From Amycolatopsis thailandensis (GTDB lineage Bacteria; Actinomycetota; Actinomycetes; Mycobacteriales; Pseudonocardiaceae), in NCBI RefSeq assembly GCF_002234405.1, contig NZ_NMQT01000016.1, positions 1 to 64,000 on the forward strand: a stretch of 64,000 bases of DNA. The letters run 5' to 3'. Within the stretch, counting starts at the first letter, position 1. The number at the start of each line of letters is the position of its first letter. Below are positions 9,851-19,177 of the stretch, piece by piece. A program made the translations under genes and the position numbers. The notes beneath the pieces were generated by a model. It saw nothing but the letters and a program-made list of their open reading frames with translations. It did not search any database and had not been told where the DNA came from.

Positions 9851-10666
9851 CTAGGCGAAGCGTCGCAGCACTCCGAGGAACAGCGCGTCGAAGGCGCGGT
9901 CCGGGAGCACCCGGCGCACGAACAGGATCGGCTTCGCCCCGAGACCCGCGGCATAGCGGGTCTTCGGGCGCCGGGCCCGGACCGCCTTCAGGACGACGTC
10001 GGCGATCACCTTCGGGTGGGAGCCTCGCTCGGCCTGGCCGAAGAACTTCGCCAGCGCCTTGGCCTGTGGCGCGTAGGCGGTTTCCCCCGAGGTCTTGAGC
10101 AGGTTCTCGACGGCGATGCCGCCCCATTCGGTCTTGATGGCGCCGGGTTCGATCACCACGACGTCGACGCCGAACGGCTTGAGCTCCAACCTCAGCGAGT
10201 CGCTCAGTCCTTCGACCGCGAACTTGGTCGAGTGGTACCAGCCGCCGAGTGGTTCGTAGATCTTGCCGCCGATCGACGAGACGTTCACGATCTTGCCCGA
10301 GCCTTGGGCGCGCATATGCGGCGTGGTCAGCTGGACGAGCCGCGCGAGACCGAACAGGTTGACCTCGAACTGGTACTTCCCCTCCGAGAGCGGCACGTCC
10401 TCGAAGGCGCCGTACGAGCCGTAGCCCGCGTTGTTGACCAGGACGTCGATGCGGCCGGACTCCTCGATGATCTTTTCGATGCCCGCGACCATCGACGCGT
10501 CGTCGGTGACGTCCATCGCGAGGACCTTGACCCCGCGTTCGGCGAGCCCGGTCATCCGCTCGACGCGCCGCGCGGCGCCGTAGACGGTGTAGCCCGCGTC
10601 GCGCAGAGCGAGGGCGGTGGCTTCGCCGATTCCCGCGGAAGCGCCAGTGACCAGTGCGACCTTCAT
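9851..10666 (-). CDS. Short-chain dehydrogenase/reductase (SDR)
   Basis: A 271-residue classical SDR: NAD(P)-binding TGASAGIGEAT at 7-17, NNAGYGSYG near 80, the active-site Ser region VNVSSIGGK, the catalytic YxxxK as YHSTKFAVEG near 150, and PGAIKTEW after it. Arg in GAARRVERM after strand 2 hints at NADPH preference. AGGAG lies 7 bases before the ATG. It diverges from the TetR gene at 10757 across a 90-base region with two identical inverted operators, so it is almost certainly the regulated target. The substrate cannot be deduced. Confidence 0.9.
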   Translation of the reverse strand: MKVALVTGASAGIGEATALALRDAGYTVYGAARRVERMTGLAERGVKVLAMDVTDDASMVAGIEKIIEESGRIDVLVNNAGYGSYGAFEDVPLSEGKYQFEVNLFGLARLVQLTTPHMRAQGSGKIVNVSSIGGKIYEPLGGWYHSTKFAVEGLSDSLRLELKPFGVDVVVIEPGAIKTEWGGIAVENLLKTSGETAYAPQAKALAKFFGQAERGSHPKVIADVVLKAVRARRPKTRYAAGLGAKPILFVRRVLPDRAFDALFLGVLRRFA

Positions 10667-10677
10667 GTCCCGCTCCT

Positions 10678-10744
10678 AACTAACTGGTTGGTTGCAAATT
10701 CAGGCTGCCACGGCCCCCGCTAGCTGTCAACCAACCAGTTAGTT
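10678..10744. promoter_or_regulatory. Twin TetR operators between SDR and tetR
   Basis: The 16-base word AACTAACTGGTTGGTT at 10678-10693 recurs as its exact reverse complement at 10729-10744. Each copy is itself a quasi-palindrome with AACyAACy half-sites, and the two centres are 51 bases apart, close to five helical turns. One copy abuts the SDR ribosome site; the other ends 12 bases before the tetR ATG. This is the expected layout for a TetR dimer (or pair of dimers) repressing both divergent genes. Confidence 0.9.
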
Positions 10745-10756
10745 AGACTGGGTCAC

Positions 10757-11284
10757 ATGGTCAGGGACAAGGAAGCGACCAAGCGGAAGCTGCTGGACGC
10801 GGCGACGACCGAGTTCGCCACGTACGGCATCGCGGGCGCGCGGGTGGACCGCATCGCGAAGAACGCCGGCGCCAACAAGGCGCTGATCTACGCCTACTTC
10901 TGCAGCAAGGAGCACCTGTTCGAGACCGTCGTGCAGGAGCAGGTGGACGCGGCGATCAAGGCGGTCCCGATCACCCCCGACGACCTGCCCGGCTACGCGG
11001 GACGGCTGTTCGACCGGTACCTGGAGCATCCCGAAGTCCTGCGGCTCATGGGCTGGCTGCGGCTGGAGAACGGCTTCGACGCCGTTCCGGAAGCGGAGGT
11101 TCGGGCACACGCGGACAAGGTGGCCGCGATCCGGGCCGCGCAGCGTTCGGGTTCCGTGCCGGGCCACTTCGACGCCGAGGAACTGCTGAGCCTCGTCCTG
11201 CACCTGTCGTTCCTGAGCTTTTCCTCCCCCGCCGCGACCCGCGACCTCGTCGTCCGCTCGGTCGCCCGGCTCACGGGAACCTGA
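10757..11284 (+). CDS. TetR/AcrR-family repressor
   Basis: 175 residues. The N-terminal TetR DNA-binding domain is clear: RKLLDAATTEFATYGIAGARVDRIAKNAG (first helices) then ANKALIYAYFCSKEHLF (recognition helix, about 40-56). The rest is a helical ligand-binding and dimerisation domain (TetR_C, about 80-170). No convincing Shine-Dalgarno sequence precedes ATG 10757, while a TAGACT -10-like element sits about 8 bases upstream, so the mRNA may be leaderless. It probably binds the two operators at 10678-10744 and represses itself and the SDR gene. The ligand is unknown; an aldehyde or ketone handled by the SDR is a reasonable guess. Confidence 0.9.
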   Translation: MVRDKEATKRKLLDAATTEFATYGIAGARVDRIAKNAGANKALIYAYFCSKEHLFETVVQEQVDAAIKAVPITPDDLPGYAGRLFDRYLEHPEVLRLMGWLRLENGFDAVPEAEVRAHADKVAAIRAAQRSGSVPGHFDAEELLSLVLHLSFLSFSSPAATRDLVVRSVARLTGT

Positions 11285-11330
11285 GGCGGTTTTCGCGCGA
11301 CCACTGGGTTACATCACCTGGGAGGTCGTC

Positions 11331-12122
11331 TTGCAACGCCGAACTTTTCTGCGTGCTTCAGCTTTGTCCGCCGGTCTGGCGGGCGTGGCCGCGCCCGCCG
11401 CTTCCGCCGCCACCCCGTTGCGGGTGCAGATCCTGATGTACGACGGCGTGGAGGAACAGGACTTCATCGCACCCGTCGAAGTACTCGGCCTGGCGGGGAA
11501 GCTCACCGGCGGGGCCGTGGTCTCGTCACTCGTGGGGCTACGGCCGGGTCCGGTGCGCTGCACCTACGGCACCGTCGTCGAGGTCCCGCGCGGCTGGTCG
11601 CCGGGCGAGGCCGACGTTCTCGTGGTGCCCGGTGGCGGCTACACCGACCGGAACGGCCCCGGCGTCCACCGGCTCAACGCGGATCAGGGTTTCCTGCGCC
11701 GCCTCGCCGCTTCGCGGGCGCTGCCGGTCGGGATCTGCACCGGAACGATGGTGCTGTCCGCGGCGGGCCTGACGAAGGGCCGGAACGCGACGACGCACAA
11801 CGGCGCGAAGGCGGATCTGGCCGCTCAGGGCGCGAAGGTGATCGACGCGCGTGTCGTCGACGACGGCGACCTGATCACCGGCGGCGGGATCACCGCGGGG
11901 CTCGAGGTCTCGCTCTGGCTCGTGGAGCGCTTCTTGGGCGCGAAGGCTGCTCAGCGGGCCGAGGTGGTGCTGGAGTACGAGCGCGGGGCACCGTCTGGCG
12001 GGCCTGACGCGTGCAATGAAAGGCCCCTTCATTGCAAATTTTGCAATGAAGGGGCCTTTCATAGCGCTTGTCAGGTAGCCGGACGCCTACCCTGGTCCCG
12101 GAGTGGGGGTGTGTGGAAATAG
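11331..12122 (+). CDS. Tat-exported DJ-1/PfpI-family protein with repeat-encoded C-terminal tail
   Basis: 263 residues from TTG 11331 (GGGAGG upstream). The N-terminus carries a twin-arginine signal (RRTFLRASAL, then a hydrophobic stretch and an AxA-type cleavage near 26-28). The DJ-1/PfpI domain spans about 30-215: the nucleophile-elbow Cys is about C136 in GICTGTMVL and the upstream acidic loop is PGGGYTDRNG. From about residue 229 the frame reads through the palindrome at 12016-12062 and stops inside the hairpin at 12106-12154, so the last ~35 residues (Cys- and His-containing NERPLHCKFCNEG) are probably not part of the ancestral protein. The family includes transcriptional co-regulators, hydratases and chaperone-like enzymes; the role here is unknown. 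Confidence 0.8.
   Translation: MQRRTFLRASALSAGLAGVAAPAASAATPLRVQILMYDGVEEQDFIAPVEVLGLAGKLTGGAVVSSLVGLRPGPVRCTYGTVVEVPRGWSPGEADVLVVPGGGYTDRNGPGVHRLNADQGFLRRLAASRALPVGICTGTMVLSAAGLTKGRNATTHNGAKADLAAQGAKVIDARVVDDGDLITGGGITAGLEVSLWLVERFLGAKAAQRAEVVLEYERGAPSGGPDACNERPLHCKFCNEGAFHSACQVAGRLPWSRSGGVWK
12016..12062. repeat. Palindrome, GCAAATTTTGC-core family, copy 1
   Basis: Perfect 23-base arms (12016-12038 and 12040-12062) around a single central T; the core reads TTGCAAATTTTGCAA and the right flank is ATAGCGCTT. Two other copies lie at 30477-30537 and 63368-63420. The arm sequence between core and ends differs between copies, but changes are matched on both arms. This copy lies inside the annotated DJ-1/PfpI reading frame, between convergent genes (11331+ and 12263-). 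Confidence 0.9.
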
Positions 12123-12154
12123 GGACGTTGAGTGTCCCTGTTTCCACACACCCC
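12106..12154. terminator. Strong hairpin, likely bidirectional terminator
   Basis: Arms of 21 bases, GGGGTGTGTGGAAATAGGGAC (12106-12126, 21 bases shown only as start GGGGTGTGTG and end AGGGAC) and 12134-12154, pair at 20 of 21 positions with a 7-base loop. The DJ-1/PfpI stop codon (12120-12122) lies in the left arm. There is no U-tract, but the position between two convergent genes fits a bidirectional terminator. Confidence 0.7.
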
Positions 12155-12262
12155 TCCGGATCTGGTCGTGACCGGGGCAATTTCACGAGCCCGGTCGCCA
12201 CCCCGGGCTCGCGCGATGACGCGGCTCACGATCGACGGTCGCTGACGTGACACGCGTGCTTG

Positions 12263-14167
12263 TCAGCGGTGCGTGTCCTCCGGAGCGGGCGTCCGGCTCG
12301 CCAGGTTCGCCGACCACTCGGTCACCCGTCGCGCCACGTCCTGCGCGGTCAGCCCGACCCGGGCCAGCACCTCCTCGCGCGAACCGTGGTCGTGGAACAC
12401 CTGCGGCACCGCGAGGTCCCGCAGCGGGACGTCGCATTCGGCGTCGCGGAACAGCGCGGCCAGCGCGGACCCGAAGCCACCGTGGCGGCCGCTGTCCTCG
12501 ACGGTCACGACGAGTTTGTGCTGCTCGGCCAGCGCGACCAGTTCGGCGGGCGCCGGGACGACCCAGCGCGGGTCCACCACGGTCACACCGATGCCCTGGT
12601 CGGCCAGCCGGTCCGCGGCGGCGAGCCCGAGCATGGCGAACGCGCCCACCGCGACGAGCAGGACGTCGGCGTCGCCGGTGGGTTTGCGCAGCACGTCCAC
12701 CACGCCGACACGCTCGACGGCGGGCACGGAGTCGATCACGCCGCCCTTGGAGAACCGCAGTGCCGTCGGCCCGTCCTCGACCGCGACGGCCTCGCGCAGT
12801 TCCTCGCGCAGCGTGCCGGCGTCGCGCGGCGCGGCGACCCGCATGCCCGGCACCATGCCCAGCAGCGACAGGTCCCACATGCCGTGGTGGCTCGGCCCGT
12901 CCGGTCCGGTGATGCCCGCCCGGTCCAGCACCAGCGTCACCGGCTGACGGTGCAGCGCGACGTCCATCAGGACCTGGTCGAACGCCCGGTTCAGGAAGGT
13001 CGAGTAGACGGCGACGACGGGATGCTTGCCGCCCATCGCGAGACCGGCGGCCGAGGTCACCGCGTGCTGCTCGGCGATCCCGACGTCGTACCAGCGGTCC
13101 GGGTACGCCTCGGCGAACTTGTGCAGCCCCGTCGAGCGCAGCATGGCCGCGGTGATCGCGACGACGTCCTCGCGGTCGGCGCCGATCTTGACCAGTTCGT
13201 CGGCGAAGACGCCGGTCCAGCTCGGGCCCTTGACCGGCGGCAGGCCGGTCTCCGGGTCGATCGGATCGGTCTGGTGCATCTGGTCGGCCTGGTTGGTGAC
13301 CGCGGGCTCGTAGCCGTGGCCCTTCTCGGTGACCACGTGCACGATGACCGCGCCGCCGAAGTCACGAGCGCTCTGGAAAGCCTTCTCCAGCGCGACGAGG
13401 TCGTGCCCGTCGACCGGGCCGAGGTACTTGAGGCCGAGGTCGGAGAACATCATCTGCGGGCTCAGCGCGTCCTTGAGGCCCGCCTTCGCCGCGTGCAGCG
13501 CCGCGTAGATCGGCTTGCCGACGATGGGCGTGTGCCGCAGCAACTCCTTGCCGCGGTCCAGAACGCGCTCGTAGCCCGGCTTGAGCCGCAGCGAAGCGAG
13601 GTGGTCCGCGACGCCGCCGATGGTCGGCGAGTAGGAGCGGCCGTTGTCGTTGATGACGATGACGACCGGGCGGCGCGGGTTCGCGGCGATGTTGTTGAGC
13701 GCCTCCCAGCACATGCCGCCGGTCAGCGCGCCGTCGCCGACGACCGCGATCGCGTGCCTGCCGCCACCGCCGAGTTCGAACGCCTTCGCCAGACCGTCCA
13801 CATAGGACAACGCTGTCGACGCGTGGCTGTTCTCGACGAGGTCGTGCTCGCTCTCGCCGCGCGCCGGGTAGCCGGTGAGGCCGCCGAGCTGGCGCAGCTT
13901 GCCGAAGCCGTCATGACGGCCTGTGACGATCTTGTGCACGTACGCCTGGTGACCGACGTCCCACACGATGGCGTCGCTCGGCGAGTCGAAGACCCGGTGC
14001 AGCGCCATCGTCAGCTCGACCACACCCAGGTTCGGGCCCAGGTGACCACCGGCGAGCCGCACCTTCTCGACCAGGAAGTCGCGGATCTCCGCGGCCAGCT
14101 CGCCGAGCTGCTCCTGGTCCATCCGCTTCAAGTCGGCCGGTCCGTGCACGGACTCGAGCAACGTCAC
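12263..14167 (-). CDS. dxs: 1-deoxy-D-xylulose-5-phosphate synthase
   Basis: 634 residues, the usual Dxs length. It condenses pyruvate and glyceraldehyde 3-phosphate, the entry step of the MEP isoprenoid pathway, using ThDP. Visible motifs are [12 protein letters not shown] near the N-terminus, the ThDP/Mg2+ motif [16 protein letters not shown] with downstream INDN (about 150-185), transketolase-type catalytic [13 protein letters not shown], and [15 protein letters not shown] 14167 follows GAGGTGGGAG. It is a single-gene unit whose 3' end faces the DJ-1/PfpI gene across the hairpin at 12106. Confidence 0.97.
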   Translation of the reverse strand: MTLLESVHGPADLKRMDQEQLGELAAEIRDFLVEKVRLAGGHLGPNLGVVELTMALHRVFDSPSDAIVWDVGHQAYVHKIVTGRHDGFGKLRQLGGLTGYPARGESEHDLVENSHASTALSYVDGLAKAFELGGGGRHAIAVVGDGALTGGMCWEALNNIAANPRRPVVIVINDNGRSYSPTIGGVADHLASLRLKPGYERVLDRGKELLRHTPIVGKPIYAALHAAKAGLKDALSPQMMFSDLGLKYLGPVDGHDLVALEKAFQSARDFGGAVIVHVVTEKGHGYEPAVTNQADQMHQTDPIDPETGLPPVKGPSWTGVFADELVKIGADREDVVAITAAMLRSTGLHKFAEAYPDRWYDVGIAEQHAVTSAAGLAMGGKHPVVAVYSTFLNRAFDQVLMDVALHRQPVTLVLDRAGITGPDGPSHHGMWDLSLLGMVPGMRVAAPRDAGTLREELREAVAVEDGPTALRFSKGGVIDSVPAVERVGVVDVLRKPTGDADVLLVAVGAFAMLGLAAADRLADQGIGVTVVDPRWVVPAPAELVALAEQHKLVVTVEDSGRHGGFGSALAALFRDAECDVPLRDLAVPQVFHDHGSREEVLARVGLTAQDVARRVTEWSANLASRTPAPEDTHR

Positions 14168-14384
14168 TCTCCCACCTCGCCTGGTTCCTCTTCCGCCGTT
14201 CCGGCCAGTCTACGGAGGGCGGCTGAGAGTCTTCCGTCCCCCGCGTCACGGGTCACATGTCAGAAAATCACCACACCACACCCGACGGTGTGAACATGGT
14301 CTCTTTTGCCAAGTAGCGGTCACGTCGGGTGCCCGCGATAATCCGAAATCGACGGTTGAGCAGGAGCCGGTTTCGGAGGGCTTG

Positions 14385-15872
14385 ATGGCGGACTTTTTCA
14401 TCGGTGGCGAATGGGTCGACGCGGTCGGCGGTGGTCGCCGGGAGATCCGCTGCCCCGCGGACGGGTCACTGGTCGCGGAAGTCGCCGAAGGCACCCGCGA
14501 GGACACCGAAGCGGCCATCGCCGCCGCGAGGAAGGCGTTCGACACCGGCCCGTGGCCCGCCACTCCCGCTCCCGAACGCGGTGACCTGCTGCTGAAGGCC
14601 GCCGACCTGCTCGACCGCGACGCCGGGGCGTTCGCCCGCGCCGAGTCGCTCGACACCGGGAAACGGCTGGTCGAGAGCGAATACGACATGGCCGACATCG
14701 CCGCGTGCCTGCGTTACTTCGGCAAGCTCGCCGCGAACGACGCCGGCCGCGTGGTCGACACCGGCAACCCGGACGCGTTCAGCCGCATCGTGCACGAGCC
14801 GGTCGGCGTCTGCGGGCTGATCACGCCGTGGAACTACCCGCTCCTGCAGACCATCTGGAAGGTCGCCCCCGCGCTCGCGGCGGGCAACACCTTCGTCCTC
14901 AAGCCCAGCGAGCTGACCCCGCACACCTCGATCATGCTGATGAAGCTGCTGACCGAGGCCGGGCTCCCCGGCGGCGTCGCGAACCTGGTGCTCGGCGCCG
15001 GCGCGCAGGCCGGGGCGCCGCTGTCCGAACACCCGGACGTCGACCTCGCCTCGTTCACCGGTGGCCTGGCGACCGGGAAGATCATCGCCGCCTCCGCCGC
15101 GTCCACCATCAAGAAGGTCGCGCTGGAACTGGGCGGCAAGAACCCGAACGTCGTCTTCGCGGACTCGGACTTCGACACCGCCGTCGACTACGCGCTGACC
15201 GCGGTCTTCCTGCACTCCGGGCAGGTCTGCTCGGCGGGCGCGCGGCTGATCGTCCAGGAGGAGTGGCACGACGACTTCGTCGCCGAACTCGTCCGGCGCG
15301 CGGAGTTGATCCGACTGGGTGGACCTTTCGACCCGAAGGCTGAAACCGGTCCTTTGATCTCCGCAGCCCATTTGGAAAAGATCGAACGATACGTCGCCAG
15401 GGCGCTGGAAGAGGGCGCTGTCCTGCGCACCGGCGGCAAACGCCCGGACGATCGCGAACTCGCGAAGGGGCACTACTACCTGCCGACCATCCTCGACAAC
15501 GTGAAGCAGGGCAGCAGCGCCGTCGTCGACGAATCGTTCGGCCCGGTGCTCACCGTCGAGACCTTCACCGACGAGGACGACGCGGTCCGCATCGCCAACG
15601 ACACGCACTACGGCCTCGCGGGCGCGGTCTTCACCTCGGACGCCTCCCGCGCCCAGCGGGTCGCGAACCGGTTGCGGCACGGCACGATCTGGATCAACGA
15701 CTTCCACCCGTACCTGCCGCAGGCCGAGTGGGGCGGCTACAAGCAGTCCGGCTTCGGGCGCGAGCTCGGCCCGACCGGATTGGCCGAGTACGTGGAGGCG
15801 AAGCACATCTACCAGAACCTCCGGCCCGCACCACAGCGCTGGTTCTCCGGGGAGCCTGCCGCATCCAACTGA
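14385..15872 (+). CDS. betB: Betaine-aldehyde dehydrogenase (by operon context)
   Basis: 495 residues, a class I aldehyde dehydrogenase with catalytic Cys at about C282 (GQVCSAGA), general base Glu at about E248 (LELGGKNPN) and the GGLATGKII nucleotide loop. ATG 14385 is preferred over the adjacent in-frame TTG because GGAGGG is then correctly spaced. It is followed after 16 bases by an APC permease and then choline oxidase, so oxidation of betaine aldehyde to glycine betaine is the natural assignment. Sequence alone would allow other small aldehydes. The gene diverges from dxs; the 217-base gap between them holds no other gene. Confidence 0.85.
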   Translation: MADFFIGGEWVDAVGGGRREIRCPADGSLVAEVAEGTREDTEAAIAAARKAFDTGPWPATPAPERGDLLLKAADLLDRDAGAFARAESLDTGKRLVESEYDMADIAACLRYFGKLAANDAGRVVDTGNPDAFSRIVHEPVGVCGLITPWNYPLLQTIWKVAPALAAGNTFVLKPSELTPHTSIMLMKLLTEAGLPGGVANLVLGAGAQAGAPLSEHPDVDLASFTGGLATGKIIAASAASTIKKVALELGGKNPNVVFADSDFDTAVDYALTAVFLHSGQVCSAGARLIVQEEWHDDFVAELVRRAELIRLGGPFDPKAETGPLISAAHLEKIERYVARALEEGAVLRTGGKRPDDRELAKGHYYLPTILDNVKQGSSAVVDESFGPVLTVETFTDEDDAVRIANDTHYGLAGAVFTSDASRAQRVANRLRHGTIWINDFHPYLPQAEWGGYKQSGFGRELGPTGLAEYVEAKHIYQNLRPAPQRWFSGEPAASN

Positions 15873-15888
15873 AGACGGGAAACTGCCG

Positions 15889-17400
15889 ATGAGCACTCCT
15901 TCCGATGACGGCCTGGCCGGTTTCGGCTACAAACAGGAACTCGAAAGAACACTCGGCAACTTCCACACCTTCGCCGCCGGGATCAGCTACATCTCGATCC
16001 TGACCGGCACCTTCCAGCTGTTCTACTTCGGCTTCAGCTTCGGCGGCCCGGCCTACTGGTGGTCGTGGCCGATGGTGTTCGCCGGCCAGCTGATGGTCGC
16101 GCTGTCGTTCGCCGAACTGGCGGCGCACTACCCGGTGGCGGGCTCGATCTACAACTGGTCGAAACGGCTCGGCAGCCCGCATGTGGCGTGGCTGGCGGGC
16201 TGGATGATGCTCACCGCGTCGATCGTCAGCATCGCGGCCGTCGCGCTGGCGTACCAGATCACGCTCCCCCAGATCTCGTCGTTCTTCTCCTTCTCCGGCG
16301 ACAGCGCGGTGAACGCGGTCATCCTCGGCACCGTCCTGATCCTGTTCACCACGCTGGTGAACGCGTGGGGCGTCAAGCTGATGGCGCGGATCAACAGCGC
16401 CGGAGTGTTCATCGAACTGGTAGCCGCGGTCTTGCTGATCGTGGCGCTCGCGGTGAACATCACGCGCGGGCCCGAGGTCGTCATGCAGACCAACGACACC
16501 GGCGCCGACCAGCCGTGGGGCTATTTCGGGGCGTTCCTGGTCGCCTCGCTCGCGTCGACCTACGTCATGTACGGCTTCGACACCGCCAGCTCGCTCGGCG
16601 AGGAGAGCCACGACCCGCGCAAGAACGCGCCCAAGGCGATCCTGCGCGCGCTGATCGCGTCGTTCGTCATCGGCGGGCTGATCCTGATCCTGGCGCTGAT
16701 GGCCGTCGGTGACATCGACGACCCCCAGATCGCCACGGGTGGCCTCCAGTTCATCGTCCTCGACGTCCTGGGCAGCACGATCGGCACGATCTTCCTGCTG
16801 GCGGTCGTCATCGCCATCACGGTGTGCAACCTGGCCGTCCAGTCGGCGTCGATCCGGATGATGTTCGCGATGGGCCGCGACAACAACCTGCCCGCCGGGA
16901 AGCATCTCGCGCGAGTGTCGCCGAAGACGAAGACGCCGGTGATTCCCGCGATCGTGTCCGGGGTCATCGCGGTGCTGATCCTGGTGGTCAACGTCGGGCA
17001 GCCGCAGATCTTCACGGTGATCACCAGCATCGGCATCATCATGATCTACCTGGCTTACCTGCTGGTCACCATCCCGATGCTGGTCAAGCGTCTGCGCGGG
17101 CAGTGGCCGCCGCCGAAGGTGGAGGGCGCCAAATACTTCTCCCTCGGCAAACTGGGGCTGCCGGTGAACATCCTCGGCGTGCTCTGGGGCGGCGCGATCG
17201 TGGTGAACCTGGCTTGGCCGCGGCGCGAGGTCTACAACGCGACCGAGCCGTATCACTGGTACCTCGAATGGGGGGCCGTGCTGTTCGTCGGCGCGGTGGC
17301 GGTCGTCGGTTTCGCGTATTACTGGTTCGTCCTGCGGCACAAGAGCGGCGTCCTGGCCGATCACGCCGCGGAAGCACATCCCGAGGAGGCAGCACAGTGA
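15889..17400 (+). CDS. APC-family permease in choline/betaine operon
   Basis: 503 residues with about 12 transmembrane helices. The N-terminal helix 1 region FHTFAAGISYISILTGTFQLF and the helix 6-8 region TYVMYGFDTASSLGEESHDPRKNAPKA follow the amino-acid/GABA permease (APC) pattern. The stop overlaps the choline oxidase start by 4 bases (GTGA), indicating one transcription unit. Choline, ethanolamine or a related amine is the probable cargo, inferred from its neighbours. It differs from BCCT and ABC-type choline importers, the better known choline transporters. Confidence 0.8.
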   Translation: MSTPSDDGLAGFGYKQELERTLGNFHTFAAGISYISILTGTFQLFYFGFSFGGPAYWWSWPMVFAGQLMVALSFAELAAHYPVAGSIYNWSKRLGSPHVAWLAGWMMLTASIVSIAAVALAYQITLPQISSFFSFSGDSAVNAVILGTVLILFTTLVNAWGVKLMARINSAGVFIELVAAVLLIVALAVNITRGPEVVMQTNDTGADQPWGYFGAFLVASLASTYVMYGFDTASSLGEESHDPRKNAPKAILRALIASFVIGGLILILALMAVGDIDDPQIATGGLQFIVLDVLGSTIGTIFLLAVVIAITVCNLAVQSASIRMMFAMGRDNNLPAGKHLARVSPKTKTPVIPAIVSGVIAVLILVVNVGQPQIFTVITSIGIIMIYLAYLLVTIPMLVKRLRGQWPPPKVEGAKYFSLGKLGLPVNILGVLWGGAIVVNLAWPRREVYNATEPYHWYLEWGAVLFVGAVAVVGFAYYWFVLRHKSGVLADHAAEAHPEEAAQ

Positions 17401-18950
17401 CCGGAGAGTTCGACTACATCGTCGTCGGCGGCGGGACGGCGGGTTCGGTGGTCGCGGCGAGACTCTCGGAAGACCCGGACGTCACCGTGGCGCTGCTGGA
17501 GGCCGGACCGTCCGATGTGGACGATCCGGCGGTGCTGGAACTGACGAAGTGGATGGGCCTGCTGGAATCCGGTTACGACTGGGACTACCTGGTCGAACCG
17601 CAGGCCTCCGGCAACTCGTTCCTGCGGCACGCCCGCGCGCGGGTGCTGGGCGGCTGCTCGTCGCACAACTCGTGCATCGCGTTCTGGGCGCCGGCGGAGG
17701 ATCTCGACGAATGGTCGTCACTCGGCCTGCCCGGCTGGTCGGCTCAGGACATTTTCCCGCTGTACAAACGTCTTGAGACCAACGACGGGCCTGGCGACCA
17801 CCACGGCCGCTCGGGCCCGGTGACCATCCGGTCGGTGCCGCCGAACGACCCGACCGGTGTCGCGCTGCTGCAGGCCTGCGAGCAGGCGGGTATCCCGCGG
17901 ACGCAGTTCAACTCCGGCAAGACCGTGACACACGGCGCGAACTGGTTCCAGATCAACGCGCGCGAGGACGGCACGCGCTCGTCGGCGTCGGTGTCCTATC
18001 TGCACCCGATCATCGGCAAGCGGCCGAATCTGGAGATCATCACCGGCGCCCGGGTCCGGCGCCTGCTGTTCGACGGCAAACGCTGCACCGGCGCGGAATA
18101 TCTGGCCGACGACCTGATCCACGGTGTTCCGTTGCGGGCGCGGCGCGAGGTCATCCTGTCCTCGGGCGCGATCGACACGCCGAAACTCCTGATGCTGTCC
18201 GGAATCGGCCCGGCCGCGCATCTGCGCGAGGTCGGCGTGGACGTCCTGGTGGACTCCCCCGGCGTCGGCGAGAACCTGCAGGATCACCCGGAAGGCGTCA
18301 TCCAGTGGGACGCGCTGCAACCGATGACCACGGAGTCGACGCAGTGGTGGGAGATCGGCATCTTCACCACCACGGAGGAGGGCCTCGACCGCCCCGACCT
18401 GATGTTCCACTACGGCTCCGTGCCGTTCGACATGAACACCCTGCGGCACGGCTACCCGACGACGGAGAACGGCTTCTGCCTGACGCCGAACGTCACCCGG
18501 TCGCGGTCGACCGGCACGGTGCGGCTGCGCAGCCGTGACTACCGGGACAAGCCGAAGGTGGACCCGCGCTACTTCACCGACGAGCACGACATGCGCGTGA
18601 TGACCTACGGCATCAAACTGGCCCGCAAGATCGCCGAACAGCCTGCCCTGGACGAGTGGGCGGGCACGGAACTGGCGCCCGGGCGGGACGTCAAGACCGA
18701 CGACGAGATCGCGGACTACCTGCGCAAGACGCACAACACGGTCTATCACCCCTCGTGCACCGCCAAAATGGGCGGCGACGGGGATCCGCTGGCCGTACTG
18801 GACGCGCGGCTGCGGGTGCGCGGCGTCGAAGGCCTGCGGGTCGCCGACGGTTCGGCGATGCCGTTCCTGGTCGCGGTGAACCCGTGCATCACGACGATGG
18901 CGATCGGCGAGAAGTGCGCGGACATGCTGAAGGAGGACGCGCGCGCCTAG
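17397..18950 (+). CDS. codA: Choline oxidase (GMC oxidoreductase)
   Basis: 517 residues from GTG 17397, which overlaps the permease stop. It resembles Arthrobacter globiformis CodA over its whole length. The FAD dinucleotide fold starts at GGGTAGSV (11-18). The active-site set matches CodA at constant offsets: H90 (the His that covalently binds FAD, CodA H99) and S92 (S101) in [10 protein letters not shown]297 and E299 (H310/E312), H338 (H351), H451 (H466) and N495 (N510). This set distinguishes soluble, O2-using choline oxidase from membrane choline dehydrogenase. It converts choline to betaine aldehyde and on to glycine betaine, an osmoprotectant. Confidence 0.93.
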   Translation: MTGEFDYIVVGGGTAGSVVAARLSEDPDVTVALLEAGPSDVDDPAVLELTKWMGLLESGYDWDYLVEPQASGNSFLRHARARVLGGCSSHNSCIAFWAPAEDLDEWSSLGLPGWSAQDIFPLYKRLETNDGPGDHHGRSGPVTIRSVPPNDPTGVALLQACEQAGIPRTQFNSGKTVTHGANWFQINAREDGTRSSASVSYLHPIIGKRPNLEIITGARVRRLLFDGKRCTGAEYLADDLIHGVPLRARREVILSSGAIDTPKLLMLSGIGPAAHLREVGVDVLVDSPGVGENLQDHPEGVIQWDALQPMTTESTQWWEIGIFTTTEEGLDRPDLMFHYGSVPFDMNTLRHGYPTTENGFCLTPNVTRSRSTGTVRLRSRDYRDKPKVDPRYFTDEHDMRVMTYGIKLARKIAEQPALDEWAGTELAPGRDVKTDDEIADYLRKTHNTVYHPSCTAKMGGDGDPLAVLDARLRVRGVEGLRVADGSAMPFLVAVNPCITTMAIGEKCADMLKEDARA

Positions 18951-18960
18951 TTCTGCGTCG

Positions 18961-18990
18961 AAGGCCCCCTGGCTTCGGTCAGGGGGCCTT
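18961..18990 (+). terminator. Rho-independent terminator after codA
   Basis: A perfect 11-bp stem (AAGGCCCCCTG at 18961-18971 with CAGGGGGCCTT at 18980-18990) closes an 8-base loop with TTCG and is followed by TCTCTTT. It starts 10 bases after the codA stop. The stretch 18991-19177 holds no gene. Confidence 0.85.
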
Positions 18991-19177
18991 CTCTTTGCCC
19001 GAAAACCAGTGGAGCGGTCTTTTGGGCGCCGCTACCGTGCTGCCGGACCACGTCGCCGAGCCGAGAGCCTGCCGTTGTACACCCTGTGAGACCTCCCCAG
19101 AGCTGATTCGTCGCGCGTCGCGCCTTCGCGTCGCGCTTCCTTTGCTGCGGCTTTCTCACTGAAACGGGTGTATTCCT

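Noticed and set aside
7045-10098. 1017-codon plus-strand frame
   Set aside because: Composition dominated by Arg, Gly, Pro and His; shadow of the permease, AftB and SDR genes.
12260-14293. 677-codon plus-strand frame opposite dxs
   Set aside because: Antisense shadow; dxs itself has all family motifs.
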